From Lepisosteus oculatus (Eukaryota; Chordata; Actinopteri; Semionotiformes; Lepisosteidae): a DNA stretch of 64,000 nt. The stretch is taken from the NCBI RefSeq assembly GCF_040954835.1, contig NW_027168298.1:799001-863000 (forward strand), given 5' to 3'. The position numbers and the translations under genes were made by a program. Position 1 is the stretch's first letter. The number at the start of each line of letters is the position of its first letter. The notes under the pieces were generated by a model. It worked only from the letters and a program-made list of their open reading frames with translations, was not told the DNA's origin and searched no databases. This document shows, in pieces, positions 10,436-21,590 of this stretch.

Positions 10436-10870
10436 ATTGTCTTCTAATGAAAGAAGGGTTCCTTTCGCCGTAGTCGGGAGCCTAGCCTTTAACTAGTAAG
10501 TACTGTATTTACTGGGTTTTTGAGGGGGGGGGGGGGGGGTGTCTTTCGCTGGAAATCTCGCCTCCTACTTTGAAAATACCCGTGAAACCGGTTCAATTCG
10601 TCACAGCCAGCACTCCTGCAGAGAGTTGGGTTGTACTTGCAGTGTATACAGTACACGCGTTATGCTCTTCGTTAATGTCTGTGAAGTTTTATTTAATCTC
10701 TGAGCCATACTGATTTTTCTGGAAGCCAGTTTCCGCCAGGGAGTAAAAAAAAAAAACACACTATGGTATTCTCTTCAATGCAGTGCAGTTAAAAACATAC
10801 CTCTGATGCTGCTCCTAAATGAATATCGTTTATGACCATCAGAAGCTTTATGCTCCTTTTCTTTTTCCAG

Positions 10871-11032
10871 TGGATTGAACAGGGAGAGGCATTTCATGAT
10901 GTACTTTTCACTGATGAAACAACAGTGGCTCGGGAACAGTTTTCAACCAAGTCGTTTTATAAAAAGGGGAGATATGTACACGTTACTGAAGCTAAAAGTT
11001 TAGCCTTTGTCGCTAATGTAAACACTAAATAA
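10871..11032 (+). pseudogene. Transposase-like exon fragment (DDE type)
   Basis: The peptide WIEQGEAFHDVLFTDETTV followed by a Y-x-K-x-G-like stretch resembles the region around the first catalytic aspartate of IS630/Tc1-like DDE transposases (FTDE). It follows a polypyrimidine tract and a CAG at 10868-10870, so it could be a spliced exon. No second or third catalytic motif was found nearby. It may be a relic of the host element's own transposase or of another element. Confidence 0.4.
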
Positions 11033-14000
11033 AGACATATAGAAATCCCTACGTTACAGACTGTATATGGCTGGTATTGGTAGTTTAAAGAAAAAATACA
11101 CACCAGTATTCCACTTTCTCCCTAAACATTTTTAGGATCAGAGTCTTACATGTGGTTATTTCGAAAACGTTTGTACGTGCTCCTTCTTACCATGTTACTG
11201 TTTACCGTTACTGACCATATTAAGTTTAAGTACGCTGGGCAAACGTTCCGAGGTCAAATTCTTCCAGCACGGGGGTACCTTTAAAGCGGAGACGACGGCA
11301 CTGAAATTTTTTGGCGCGCCTTCTCTTTAAAGCCCTGGCCAATTTTGAAGACAGTACGTACAGTTATAATTCAAACGGAATTAAAAACTACACATCCCAG
11401 TAACCATGGTGGTGCTTGTGATCATTGCGTTTAACCAACGAAACAGGGCGAAAAATCAGTCACATGACTTTGGGGCAGAGTTTCGAAAGCTTAACCTATC
11501 AGCAACAAAGCGAAATTTACACGATAGGCTACCTCAAACTGTCAGTTACACGACTGTGTATGTCGCTTAAGCCACTCCTATTTGGCATTTTAGTTATGGA
11601 GGCGAGAAGACGCCCCCCCCCCCCCTCTGGGTGCCTGATTTGCCGCCATCTTTAACCGCTTCGTGTCCAAATCGCAGTAGCTACGCGTACGAAATAAAGT
11701 TCATCCCAGCTACAAAACATATATATTTTTGTGGTAAGAGGGAGCAAAACATCAGTATTTACTGCTATTAATTAGTGTATGATTTATAGTTGAAATCTGA
11801 GCCTAAAAATAAAGTTAAAATCTCGACAAAGCAATGTAGGAAATACAGAGAAAATAAATCCTTTCTGACATCTAAAATCAGTTTCGATCAAGGTCTCTAA
11901 AACGAACAAGAAAAAGAGGATTTTCGGAGGGCAATTACGCTGTATTTATATAGAATAAGTGATTTATGAGCAATCTAATTTCTTGTTCGTTTAAAACAGT
12001 GAAATGTCAGCTGCAAAAGATCGCACCAGAAACAGCACTCTCTCTGCCTGTCATAGACGTTCAGGAAAGGCTGAATGAAGTCATGGTGATCAATAATAAC
12101 AGTTGTAGGACAAGAAACAAAAGATAGTGAAAACTTAAGATTTTTAAGGCTAAAACTCAAATTCATTCTACAAATTAAGGCAAATGAAAATTCAGGACGT
12201 TAAAGTGCTAGAGGTGTAAAAAAATACAAAAATGCACATGAGCAAAACGTTTTAGAAATGGAGCAAACAGAATAAAAGCCATGCCTATAGTGCAGAAGAG
12301 GGATGCAGGAACACTTGCTTAGATATACAAAAAAATCACAAAAAGGTCTATGTTACAAAAGAACATGTAAACATGTACATCAATTTCCCTTCGCGATCAA
12401 TAGTCTTATCTATAAACATGAAACAGAGTGAGGAATCAGAAATTAGCATGCATAAAAAACAGCAATTCTGTCAGTGAGCCCTAAATGAATTAATAGCAAC
12501 TATGGTTTCATGGAGGGCTTCTCAGATAGTTGGGCATTTAGGTAAACTGCCAGGTGAAAGGACTTGTAAACATATTTTGTTAAAGCAAGTCAGTTTTTTC
12601 CGCAACACATAAAAGACATTTTTCCAAGAAAGTTTAGCGTTTGTCACTAATGAAACCACTAAATAAAGACATAAATATAGAAATCTTAAGATTTGTTTTA
12701 TTTAATGTTGGTAGCAGGATGAACTGTCAGGTTGAGCTAAGTGTATATTTTGTCACAGGGTTGCTGCAAGATGTTAACAGTGAAAAGGGTATTTAGAAAT
12801 GAGTTATTTCAAGATGAAAATTTTCAGAATAATTGCAAATCTAGCAGGATAGAGAAAGCACAGAAAACTGGCAGTTAGATTGATCAGATTAGTATGAAAA
12901 GTCATTTAGCAAAGGGAATGAGAAGAGTGACAAACTAGTATACTTTAGATCTTTTTTTCTGAACCAGGGAAAATCTGATCATGTTTCCCTATAACAATAA
13001 TAAAAAACTTTATTTTATATATTACCATTAAAGGTGGCATCTTAAAGCAATATGGTAGATGTAAAAACAGATAAAAGGACCACAGATTACAAAGTAAATA
13101 CATATAAGAAAGACAAGCAGTTAGAGGTGCGACCAAAATTAGAAAATGAAGCAGATACAGACACTAAGTCTTCTGAAAAGAAAGGTTCTGAGGTTAGATT
13201 TAAATGCACTCAGGGTACGTGACTGATATCACTGGGAATACAAATTGAGAGCTCTGGGGTGCAGCTGGAGAAGACCCTGTCACCCACAGAATGTAGATGT
13301 TCTTGAGGACAGCTAGAAGACCAGAGTCAGACAGACAAAGGTGGGGGAGTAGACGGATAATAAGCCATATACTGTAGGTACAGAATGAGGATGAGGAATT
13401 TGAAGTTGACTCGAAACCTGATAGGTAACCAGTGCAAGGACTTGAAAACAGGTGTAATGCATCCCTGATAGGATTCTCGCTGTCATATTCTGAACATATT
13501 GAAGATTGCTCAGTGTGGATTTAATTTCCCCAGTGAACAGGATGTGCATTTATTAATTCTAGGAAAAAAAGCCTTTCTTAATTTCTCTAGTTCTTAGTTT
13601 CTCTAGTTCCCTTTAAAATAAACTATTATCCCACAATGCAGAGTATTAAATGGCCAGTATTTACACATGATATTTGTGATTTAAAGAAATGAACACAAGC
13701 AGCTTTTGGGGATTTAAGTGTTGGCTGAGTTATTGCAGGATAAAAGACTAGAGATGTTGGTAAGAAAAAGATAATTTTGGGAAAGCTAAGGAATACACTG
13801 ATAACAAGAACACTTCCTAATGGGGTTAGGCATACTTTTGATGAAGATGATGAAGTTAACAGACTATATGTTTACATAGATACTGAAATGAGGATTGTAT
13901 TTTAGATTTTGTGCAGTTACTAGTATTGAACTTTGTGTTGGATGCACATGAATTGAAGGAATGGGCAAACATAGCTGATGCGGATCCACAGAGCCAGCAT

Positions 14001-14157
14001 ATTAAGATGTTTATAATTAGAGGTAATTTGTTTAAATAACTAGGTATGGATACTGATGTGCAAGAGAGGTGGAAAGGCCAGCACTATAAAATATTTTATT
14101 CTCAGTGAGATGCTGCCATTTCATAGTGGGTTTCTAACACTGTGTATAGTCCATCTA
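11033..14157. other. Central interior of the transposon, no gene seen
   Basis: Contains repeated pieces: GGTAGTTTAAAGAAAAAATA at about 9337 and 11077, with an inverted version near 15620-15660, and the inverted arms at 11780-12000 and 12478-12695. A C run lies at about 11611-11625, mirrored by a G run at 10526-10541. No frame above 80 codons has a recognisable product. Confidence 0.5.
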
Positions 14158-14478
14158 TTTCTAATCTCTTTATCCAGTACTGAGGATTTGGAGCCTATCC
14201 CAGTAAGCAACGGACACAAGGCAGAATACACCCTGGACATAGCGCCAGTCCATCACAGGACAGACAGACACAAACACACACACACCAGGGCCAGTTTTCC
14301 CATAAACCAATTAACTTACCAGTATGTTTTGGAGTGCGAGAGGGAGTCATATCACACATACGGAGAAAAACCATGTAACCCAGAGAGAACATGCAAACCC
14401 CACACACACAGGATGGCAGGAATTGAATCTAGGACCCCAGTGCTCCAAGATAGCAATGCTAACCACTTTGCCACCATT
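14158..14478 (-). repeat. tRNA-derived SINE, old copy
   Basis: On the minus strand a tRNA-like head (GGTGGCAAAGTGGTTAGCAT) is followed by GTTTGCATGTTCTC, a CA-rich patch and a tail with GGGATAGGCTCCAAAT. This order is typical of a widespread fish tRNA-derived SINE. It is decayed, and the 147-codon frame across it is fortuitous. Confidence 0.65.
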
Positions 14479-16149
14479 ATAAATGGATGGATATCTTAGT
14501 TATCTTTCTAGTTCACAGGTTTGCATGCATAATTTAATTTTGAAAGGCGCTGAGACATCAGGTACTACTGTTGTATTTATGAAAAAGAAACAAAACAAAA
14601 AACATGCTAACAACTGTGCCATCCTACTCCTTAGTTAATACATTTTATTATTCATAAACAGTTAACATTGTTAGCAAAATATTTTGAATTATATTTAACC
14701 CTATTTTTTCTTTAGTTTTGTATTTAACTTATTATATGATAGTCAGACTTAATGTATATTTGAACAATGAAAATATATTTTTACAAGATTTTACATTAAG
14801 CACTTAAAATTAATATGGTTAATAATAGTAAACTGTAACATGCTGTAACAAGATCGGTTAAACTGCTAAGAAAATCCTTTCAGAGAAAATGTTTCAGGTG
14901 TGAAGAACAAACCTGTTCCCACACACCCTGCCCCCACTACCATTAGAATATACACAAACATTTTAGCGTTTCATTCTGAGCAGAAGACCCTCACACCTGA
15001 AGAGTGCTGGCTGTGACGAATTAAACCGGTTTTACAGGTTTCAATCACAGATTGGGAATCAGTAAAGTAACACACAGCGCCACTGGATTTGATAATACTG
15101 TACCTAACCAAAATCCGCAATATGGAAACAGAACCTGTGTAATTGTTGATAGATGATGTACTCGTAACATTTTTTCAAGACGAACTACAACATTTTAAAA
15201 ATGACTTGTATGTACTTGATATCTCTAATCAATCCACGGGTTCCAGCACAAAACGAAACTAAAACGCATACCGTTTCGCGCTTCTTATTAGTTGCTCAAA
15301 AGTAATTTGACCGTATGAAATGCATAATATAAACCTAGAAACATATACGTGAGCAGTACTTAAGCACTGTAGTATCGGTGTTAAGACATACCTCTCAAAT
15401 ACTGTAAATCAAGTTAAAAATATCTCAAGACCGATTCTGGTCGTAATGAAACCATGTTTCGTGTATGTTTTCTTTTTCATCTTGAAATAACTCATTTCTA
15501 AATACCTTTTTCACTGTTAACATCTTGTTAACGATTCCATATTATATTCCCTTTAAATCAAATTCTAAAAGTATGCTTGTTGACTCCGGTATCACGTTAG
15601 TTAAAGACTTCGAAGCTTACAATGTTTAGGGAGAAATGGAATACTGGTGTGTATTTTTTTCTTTTCATGATAGGTGTCGCATTTTAAATCATTTTCGTAG
15701 TTAGAAATTATGAAACGCCCTGTTAAAAGCAAGGAAGTTTTTATGCCCGTTGAAGTAAAACGAAATGCCTGACAAAGTATGGCTTGGACAGATTCCAAGT
15801 GCTTGTACAAATGTGCTAAAGAAATTATACTTTGAGTATACAGCTTGTCCAAAGTCATCCATTATTAATACAATTAGTAATATCTTCAGTAAAGGCTTTG
15901 ATGCATAAATATTTCTGATAAAGTTAGGTTGTGTACTTTTGTCCAACTGAGCAATCTTGCTTTCATAAAATATACCAACATTTTAATGACTGATGATTAA
16001 CATGCTGTAATACACAGTTCAAAATTAAAGGCTCAAATGCTGTACATGAGAGGTTAAGCTCCCCCTGGCGGTTTTACAAGGCGACGCCGGATAGTTAGTC
16101 ACGTGACACACGTGAACCGCGTGATACCCCGGTGGGCGTGTCGCGGTAT
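14479..16149. other. Right interior of the transposon, no gene seen
   Basis: AT-rich non-coding sequence with inverted partners of 10571-10618 and 12765-12820. No transposase motif recognised. Confidence 0.45.
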
Positions 16150-16370
16150 GCCGCGAAATACCTCACCCATTTTGAATGGCTGCATCTGTACAGTAAAAAG
16201 CCTCAGGTACTGTGTTAGATGTGTTTTCGACGTTATATATGCGTTTGTTAATGTCGTCAATTTTACGGTTGCAATTCGACGTTGATTATACTTCGAGGCG
16301 ACGTATATATACGTATAGCCGTAATTTCGCCGTAAATATACGTATATTCGACGAATCAATGCCCACTGGG
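16150..16370. repeat. Right terminal inverted repeat of the transposon
   Basis: Reverse complement of 8616-9013 without the MITE. It ends GCCCACTGGG at 16370, directly followed by the resumed U4 flank AACAAGCTCG. This copy is the empty-site control for the MITE. Confidence 0.88.
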
Positions 16371-16433
16371 AACAAGCTCGCTTCTTTCTACCATGATGTC
16401 ACCATGACCAAATCTGTCTTTAAACACCTTGCT

Positions 16434-16578
16434 CAGTCTCTAACGAGACTGTCAAAAATTGCTTTCGCCGATTGTATTGCAAACCGGCGGAAGCGGGGTA
16501 TTGGGAAAAGTTTTCAACTAGCAATAATCCCGCCTCGGCTAAACCTCACAGGCTACGATAGTGCCACTGCGCAAAGCT
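16434..16578 (-). ncRNA. RNU4: U4 spliceosomal snRNA, second copy
   Basis: 145 nt, minus strand, with the AGCTTTGCGCAGTGGC 5' end, Sm site AATTTTTGA and terminal hairpin. A few bases differ from the first copy, including GGGATTATTGC at the central region and GTTAGAGACTG at the hairpin. Its upstream side (above 16578) keeps CGGTTGCCTGGCAACCG-like sequence and the CATGCCATGAGACG stretch seen before the copies at 50732 and 52044. The transposon lies about 64 bp beyond its 3' end and leaves the gene and promoter intact. Confidence 0.93.
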
Positions 16579-16621
16579 GACGGTTGCCAGGCAACCGCGG
16601 GGATCCTATGGAAATCGTTAT

Positions 16622-17190
16622 CAATCGTCTCATGGCATGTCGTTGCTGTAACGCTTCATATTTGTCGTCTTCTTCTAGCTTGAGGTTTTGAAGAATTTCA
16701 TGACAGACAAGGGCTCCGTTGGGAACAAAGAAACCCGTTGATTCTTTTCAGCAGCAGAAATACAACCCTTTAAATACAAGATGACAGAACAATGACGAAG
16801 GGCATGCCGGGAGGAACTCATGCACTACAGAGGAAAGGGGGCGGGCACGTACAGTTCACATTCAAGCCACAAGTACTCTTCTCGGATGTTGCACAAACAA
16901 ATCCTAACGTCTTGAAAGCATTGCGGCATGTTTGTGTCCCACTTCCCGTGGCTGCAGGATGACTGACATGAACGGACAAACACAATCTGTGGCGTTTAGC
17001 GTGACATAGTCTTGCAGGCATCGTGCTGTCTCACTGCAATACTATACCGCTGGAGGAAACAGTCCATCTGGCCATGAAACTGATTTGAACGTCTAGCTAC
17101 AGCAACTAACAATATCATGATTTATTCAGGATGTGTGGAATCAGCACGTCCCGGAGACAGCTTCCGAAATCGTGAGCATTCTCTGGTGGT
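16622..17190. repeat. U4/Gly spacer block, no gene seen
   Basis: Reverse complement of 51540-51965 and of 33440-33790. No RNA or protein family recognised. It ends with the left target duplication of the L1-like insertion. Confidence 0.6.
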
Positions 17191-18785
17191 AGGGGCGTTC
17201 AAGATGGCGCTCAGGTGGGAGGTAAAGTTTAGTGGTTGAGGATTTTTTTTGAGTTTTTCATGACCTGAATGTTAATTTTTGCTTTTTTTGACTACAGAAA
17301 AATAAGGACTTAACACTACTTGTTTAAACTTCAGTTATAATTGAAAGAAAAAAAAACGTTTTTTTTTAGGTTTAAGAATTTCGATATGAGTAACACTGGG
17401 AAAAGAAAAGAGAGTGCTGGGTCTTCGAAGGAGAAGTCTAAGAAACCTCAATCGTATATGTATAGCACTACAAGAAAATTGATGGCAACTAAAGGGAAAA
17501 GTGAAGCAGCTGGAGGGGACGTGGAAAGAGTGCTGGAGATGCGCTCGTACGCGAGCGTTCGCAGCCCAAGTGAGACTCAGCTGCCAGAGGAAGAGCCGGA
17601 GTCCCTGCCCAGCACACCTGTGAAAACCCCGGCAGCCAAGAGAGGAAGGGGCGACCTGACGCTGGAGGAGCTCCAGACCAACATCTTCAACATGATGGCA
17701 CAGAGCATGGGTGAGCTGAAGGAAATGATTTGATCTAATACAGTTGCAATCGAAAGTCTTAAAAAGTCCATGGACTGTGTGTTTAAAGAGGTTGAAGACT
17801 TAAAGAGTGAAGTAAAAGTTCTTAAACAAGTAAATACCAAACAAGAAAAGCATATTAAAGAACTTGAATTGAAAGTGAACGATGTAGATAGATACCGTCG
17901 ATGATGGAATTTAAAATTATTTGGAGTTAAAGAGGAACGTGATAAGGACCTTGTTGCAATAGTGAAGGGTATCTGTAAAAGGACCCTGCCGGACCAGGAG
18001 GACGTAATATCGGCCATTGACTTTGTTCACAGGCTCGGGAGAGCGAACATGTCTGGGCAAGTGCGCCCCAGATCGATTATAATACAGTTCACCAAGAGGA
18101 CGGCGAGGGACATGCTGTGGCGAGCGGCGAGGGGGAATGAGTATTTGAATGGGAACAAACTGAGGTTTGCAGAGGACCTGTCTGCCGCGGACAGGAGTAC
18201 CAGGAACCAGCTGTGGCCCCAGGTTGAAGCTGCCAGAAGAGAGGGGAGGAGAGCCTACTTTGTGGGAGCGAGGGCCTTTGTGGACGGGAAGGAGATTTGC
18301 TCCCAGTGACTGCTCAGTTAATGATTATGTTTGGTTATATTTGTTATACCACTATATACTAGTGTTTCTTTAGTGTTAGTTTGGAATGGTGTAGTTAAGT
18401 GTTAAGGACTGTTATAGTTCTGGTTCTTTGAAAAACTCAATAGTTTAGACAGTCTTAGAGTTAGTTATTTGCTTTTGTGTATGTCTTTTTCATGAATGCC
18501 AGAGGTACTCGAAATGTTGTTAAAAGAAAAACTGTGTGCTGAGTTTTATTTTTTACAGGAAACGCATGCATGTTGAAACTAAAGTTTATAAATAATTGAG
18601 AAATATTAAAGCAAGGAAAATATGATATGTGTAAAATATACAATTTGATCACATAATTACTTAATTACCTCTGGTAGTTAAATGCTTTTTTCTGCTGCGT
18701 TTTTTTTCTCTTGTACATGACTCTGATCCTCTTGTTGTATTTGTATTTGTAAATTCTATGTTTAATAAAAAAAAAATTAAAAAAA
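17191..18785 (+). mobile_element. ORF1-only L1-like retroposon (HAL1-like), full length
   Basis: A complete insertion of about 1.6 kb: a 5' end with AAGATGGCGCTC as in many L1 5' UTRs, one ORF1-type frame, a 3' UTR of about 460 bp and an A-rich tail. Direct repeats GCATTCTCTGGTGGT flank it (17176-17190 and 18786-18800). The uninterrupted site is seen in reverse at 33445-33475, confirming clean target-primed insertion. There is no ORF2, and the space between ORF1 and tail is too short for one. This mirrors mammalian HAL1 (L1 relatives with only ORF1), mobilised in trans. Confidence 0.85.
17386..18309 (+). pseudogene. L1-type ORF1 protein, two in-frame TGA codons
   Basis: One frame of about 307 codons from MSNTGKRKE to GKEICSQ. 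In order it has a basic and Ser/Pro-rich N terminus (about 1-95), a coiled coil (about 110-165; VEDLKSEVKVLK and KHIKELELKV), an RRM-like entry (NLKLFGVKEE), and a C-terminal domain with the typical IIIQFTKR, LRFAEDLS and AARREGRRAYF segments. L1 ORF1p is a trimeric RNA-binding chaperone of the L1 RNP. TGA at 17731 and TGA within CGTCGATGATGG (about 17902) interrupt it. Both could arise from CpG-type C-to-T change, so the copy looks young but dead. Confidence 0.8.
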
Positions 18786-18824
18786 GCATTCTCTGGTGGT
18801 GTCCTGCAGGCTTCCTGTGGGTGT

Positions 18825-18896
18825 GCGTTGATGGTATAGTGGTGAGCATAGCTGTCTTCCAAGCAGTTGACCCGGGTTCGATTCCCGGCCAACGCA
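18825..18896 (+). tRNA. tRNA-Gly (TCC)
   Basis: 72 bp, start GCGTTGATGGTATAGTGG, anticodon loop CTTCCAA, T arm CCGGGTTCGATTCCCGG, end CCAACGCA. All stems pair and both internal promoter boxes look good. This is the best Gly-TCC gene in the window. Confidence 0.93.
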
Positions 18897-19607
18897 GTGG
18901 CGAATGTTTTCAAATGCTGTCATGAGCCTTGGATTGTGACTAGCAAAGCGAAGCCTTTTGAAAGAGCTAAAGCACTGAAAAACGGAATTGAGGGAGAATC
19001 TTACAGGGGATTCTGAGCGGTGTCTGCATACACGCAGTCCGATACGGGTGCTGAAAGCTTGAGCTACTCTCAATGTCATGCTGGCTTTCCCCGGAGTAAA
19101 TCTGTTACATTGAAAGAATGCTTCTCGCAGGTTCAAAAAGGGACCCTTGTTAATTGGAGAAATCAATGATTTCGAATGAATTCTGTATGCGTTAAAAGAC
19201 AGCTATACACAGAAAACATGCAGGACACTGCTCATGATGTTTCCCGAGCCGAAACACAGTGAGTTTTTTCAAGCCATCTGACAAAGCCCGCCCACTGAAA
19301 ACTGCAGCAGATCGTGTAAAGACGTTCAACTTTGTAACTACTGCACGCACAGGAAGCAGAATAAATTCCTCTTTTCAAACTGTCAAAGGTTTGCTTTACG
19401 AACGCCGCAGGACATCGCACAATCTCTTTTGAACAGGGACAAACGATTTCTTATGGGGCGCAGTAAGTACTGTTACTGTCACTGCTCGATACCGACGTTG
19501 GCCTACTATACCATGTTCAGCCACTGCTAGAAAATGTACGGCTCTAGCACCAGAGCAAACAACAGGAGGGCCGATGTCGAACAGGCACACGTGTCAGACA
19601 TGGAGAG
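18897..19607. repeat. Gly-TCC flank and U4-block fragment, no gene seen
   Basis: 18897-19140 is the Gly-TCC flank (reverse of 792-1032 and 63447-63690). 19141-19460 repeats the U4-block flank in reverse (as 5807-6115). 19460-19600 carries the sequence that also precedes the U4 relic at 55700-55800. Confidence 0.6.
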
Positions 19608-19689
19608 CGATGAGAATGGGATTCGAACCCATGCCTGCAGAGCACAATGGATTAGCAGTCCATCACCTTAACCACTCAGCCACCTTGTC
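19608..19689 (-). tRNA. tRNA-Ser (GCT), acceptor stem decaying
   Basis: 82 bp with variable arm, anticodon loop CTGCTAA and a clean T arm (TGGGTTCGAATCCCA). The acceptor 5' strand GACAAGG and 3' strand TCTCATC leave two mispaired positions. The copy at 36770-36851 has a perfect GACGAGG stem. It may be a fading gene. Confidence 0.75.
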
Positions 19690-20068
19690 GACGAAACTGG
19701 GCTGTCCGGACATGGGTTGGCGCGCTCCAGATGATCTTTTTCTTTTTTTCCCCACGTACTCGAGGGTCATTTTCCTGTTCCACATGTGATTTCAACATTT
19801 TCCTTGGGAGATGTCAAGCCAGCAAGCCACTGCTGTGGTTCAGTGGCCAGTGTGGAGTTCAGTGGCCCTGTTGTACACAGAAAGCACATTGAGCTCCTTG
19901 GACATGAAAAGTTCCAGATAAAAGCCATTTGTCATCCTTTCTCTTGGTGTCGATGTTGCTATTGTATGTAAAGGTGGCAACTTGCTCAGCGAGCAGGCGG
20001 AGCACACACCGAATGCAGATGTGTCTGAGTGGTGTGTCCAAGTGGCTGCAAAAGGACAACACTCCCGG

Positions 20069-20117
20069 GGCGCCGTGGCTTAGTTGGTTAAAGCGCCTGT
20101 CTAGTAAATAGGAGATC
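20069..20117 (+). pseudogene. tRNA-Thr (AGT), 3' truncated
   Basis: GGCGCCGTGGCTTAGTTGG through the anticodon loop CTAGTAA is intact. The gene then breaks after the variable loop into GCCTACGGCTAG, and the T arm and 3' acceptor strand are gone. The sister copy at 37230-37303 keeps a T arm. Confidence 0.85.
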
Positions 20118-20470
20118 CCCGCCTACGGCTAGACTTAATTAAATGCAAGTATTCATTTCCTGTCTTTAACGCGACTTGTTTTTCTTAAAATGGATGCAAC
20201 TTGCAAAACATGAAATACAAGCCTTGCTAATCAGCGCTAGCGGCTGGCAAAAAAAAGGAGTCAGCTATTTTTTTTTCTTTAACCTTAACCCTGCTAACGG
20301 AGAAGAGTTAAACGACCGAGTCTATGCAGCTTAAACGGTGCGCAAGTCGGGTTCTTAGCTGAAAGGGTGGTAAATCACGCTCACCCCAGTCCTTAATCTT
20401 TTAAAGAGGATACAAAATTGAACCTAGTCGCCACATCACATACATCCTGTTAAATGATAAAAAGGTAACA
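20118..20470. repeat. Thr-block flank, no gene seen
   Basis: Near-identical to 37304-37670 and, in reverse, 54860-55080. Short frames on both strands reflect duplication only. Confidence 0.6.
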
Positions 20471-20479
20471 TCTATCCTC

Positions 20480-21590
20480 GCTCCAGAGTAAATCTCACGT
20501 TGAGGGCATCTTTTTTTTCACTTTACCGTGAGTCGGGCTCGGCTGCACAGAGGAGAGAGCAGAGCAATGAGGTCACAGGGACAGGGGAGTCACACGCTGG
20601 CGGATTGAATACGCGGAAGATCACTGAGGGATCCACAGTATGTGGACCCTCCGTTCGCCATCAGTCCACACTCCGGACTCTGAATCCTGCCATCCGAGTT
20701 AAGATCTCGGCGGAACCTGAGGCGCAGTTCCTTCTTAAAACGTAATCTGGTGAGCATTTCTAGAATCGCACTTGTATAGATGCAGCCTTTAATGTGTTGC
20801 TAGGTTAAAATTGATGACTTCTTGTATTTCAGTAGGCAACTGCCCTCTTGATTTTGGATTTAATTTCTTTATTACAGGGGCGCTTTTATGAAGACAGAGT
20901 CATGTTCAGGTACTTTGCTTGATGGAGGAAGCTCATTTCGGACTCTGTGATCTGCTCACCTGGAAAGGTCTGCTGTACTACTACAAGAGAGAAGTAGGGT
21001 CTGGAAGAAGGGACAATTTTATGATGCTTTGGAAGATAGTTTTTTTTTCTTATACTGAAAATGAAAAGTAGTTGTTTCTATATGGACTCAGTCTTTGGAA
21101 TTTGTATATTTATACATTTCAGTGAACCCTCAGCCATTCCTTCTGTATTGTAATTCAATTTCTCTTTTGAAATTCCTTCCCCACTTCTAGGACCTGCAGT
21201 TGCTGAACTCCACAATGGCTTCTATTGGAAAGTCTGTGACTGAGACCATTATTTATTTAGGAGCAATGAGCAATTCTTATATAAATGCAATAAAATCATT
21301 ATGCTCAAACTATGAGAGAGAATTTTAAGGATAATTTAAGAAATCAGTCTTAGCTTGTTTCTATACACAGATGGTATTATTTATTTTCAAAGGAAACCCG
21401 CGAGGATTCCCCTGGTGTGCAAGATGTGCCTGAATACTTTTGATCAGCTTCCTGCTCACTTCAAGAGGGCGTGTATGAAGCACGCCACGGCAGAAGAGAT
21501 CAGGTGGCCTCTCAACAGGCGAGGGAGGACATGATGAATCACCTGAAGAACGGGGTCATCGTGGATTACCACAGAATAGAGATCAAAGGA
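20480..21590 (+). pseudogene. Second copy of the broken CxxC-H-C gene, truncated
   Basis: Leader region (20500-20745), leader exon (about 20877-21030), the MASIGKSVTET exon (about 21190-21248) and part of the zinc-binding exon (from about 21395) are recognisable. The intron after the start exon is shortened so that its donor is lost. The zinc-binding exon is cut at about 21585, after IVDYHRIEI, by fusion to repeat unit A. Confidence 0.65.

Larger units (their letters stand above)
6335..16370. mobile_element. Composite TIR DNA transposon insertion (about 10 kb), superfamily not assigned
   Basis: Comparison with the empty U4 flank at 50877-50970 shows that 10 kb was inserted into GACGTAACAAGC. 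The left end reads CCCATTGGGCA and the right end (reverse) CCCAGTGGGCA, both followed by AT-rich sequence containing AATATACGT. Flanks share AA, or AAC if the ends are drawn one base shorter, as target duplication. A second copy of the right-end TIR lies inside, inverted, from 8616, so 8616-16370 may itself be an element of about 7.75 kb. The interior is full of inverted repeats and has no long open frame; only a short transposase-like exon was found (10871-11032). The short TSD and subterminal repeats would fit several DNA transposon groups, so none is named. Confidence 0.7.

Noticed and set aside
14056-14499. 147-codon frame
   Set aside because: Antisense reading of a decayed tRNA-derived SINE.
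16622-17070. Possible additional snRNA (U1, U2 or U6) in the conserved U4/Gly spacer
   Set aside because: No Sm site with flanking hairpins and no match to the 5' ends of U1, U2 or U6.
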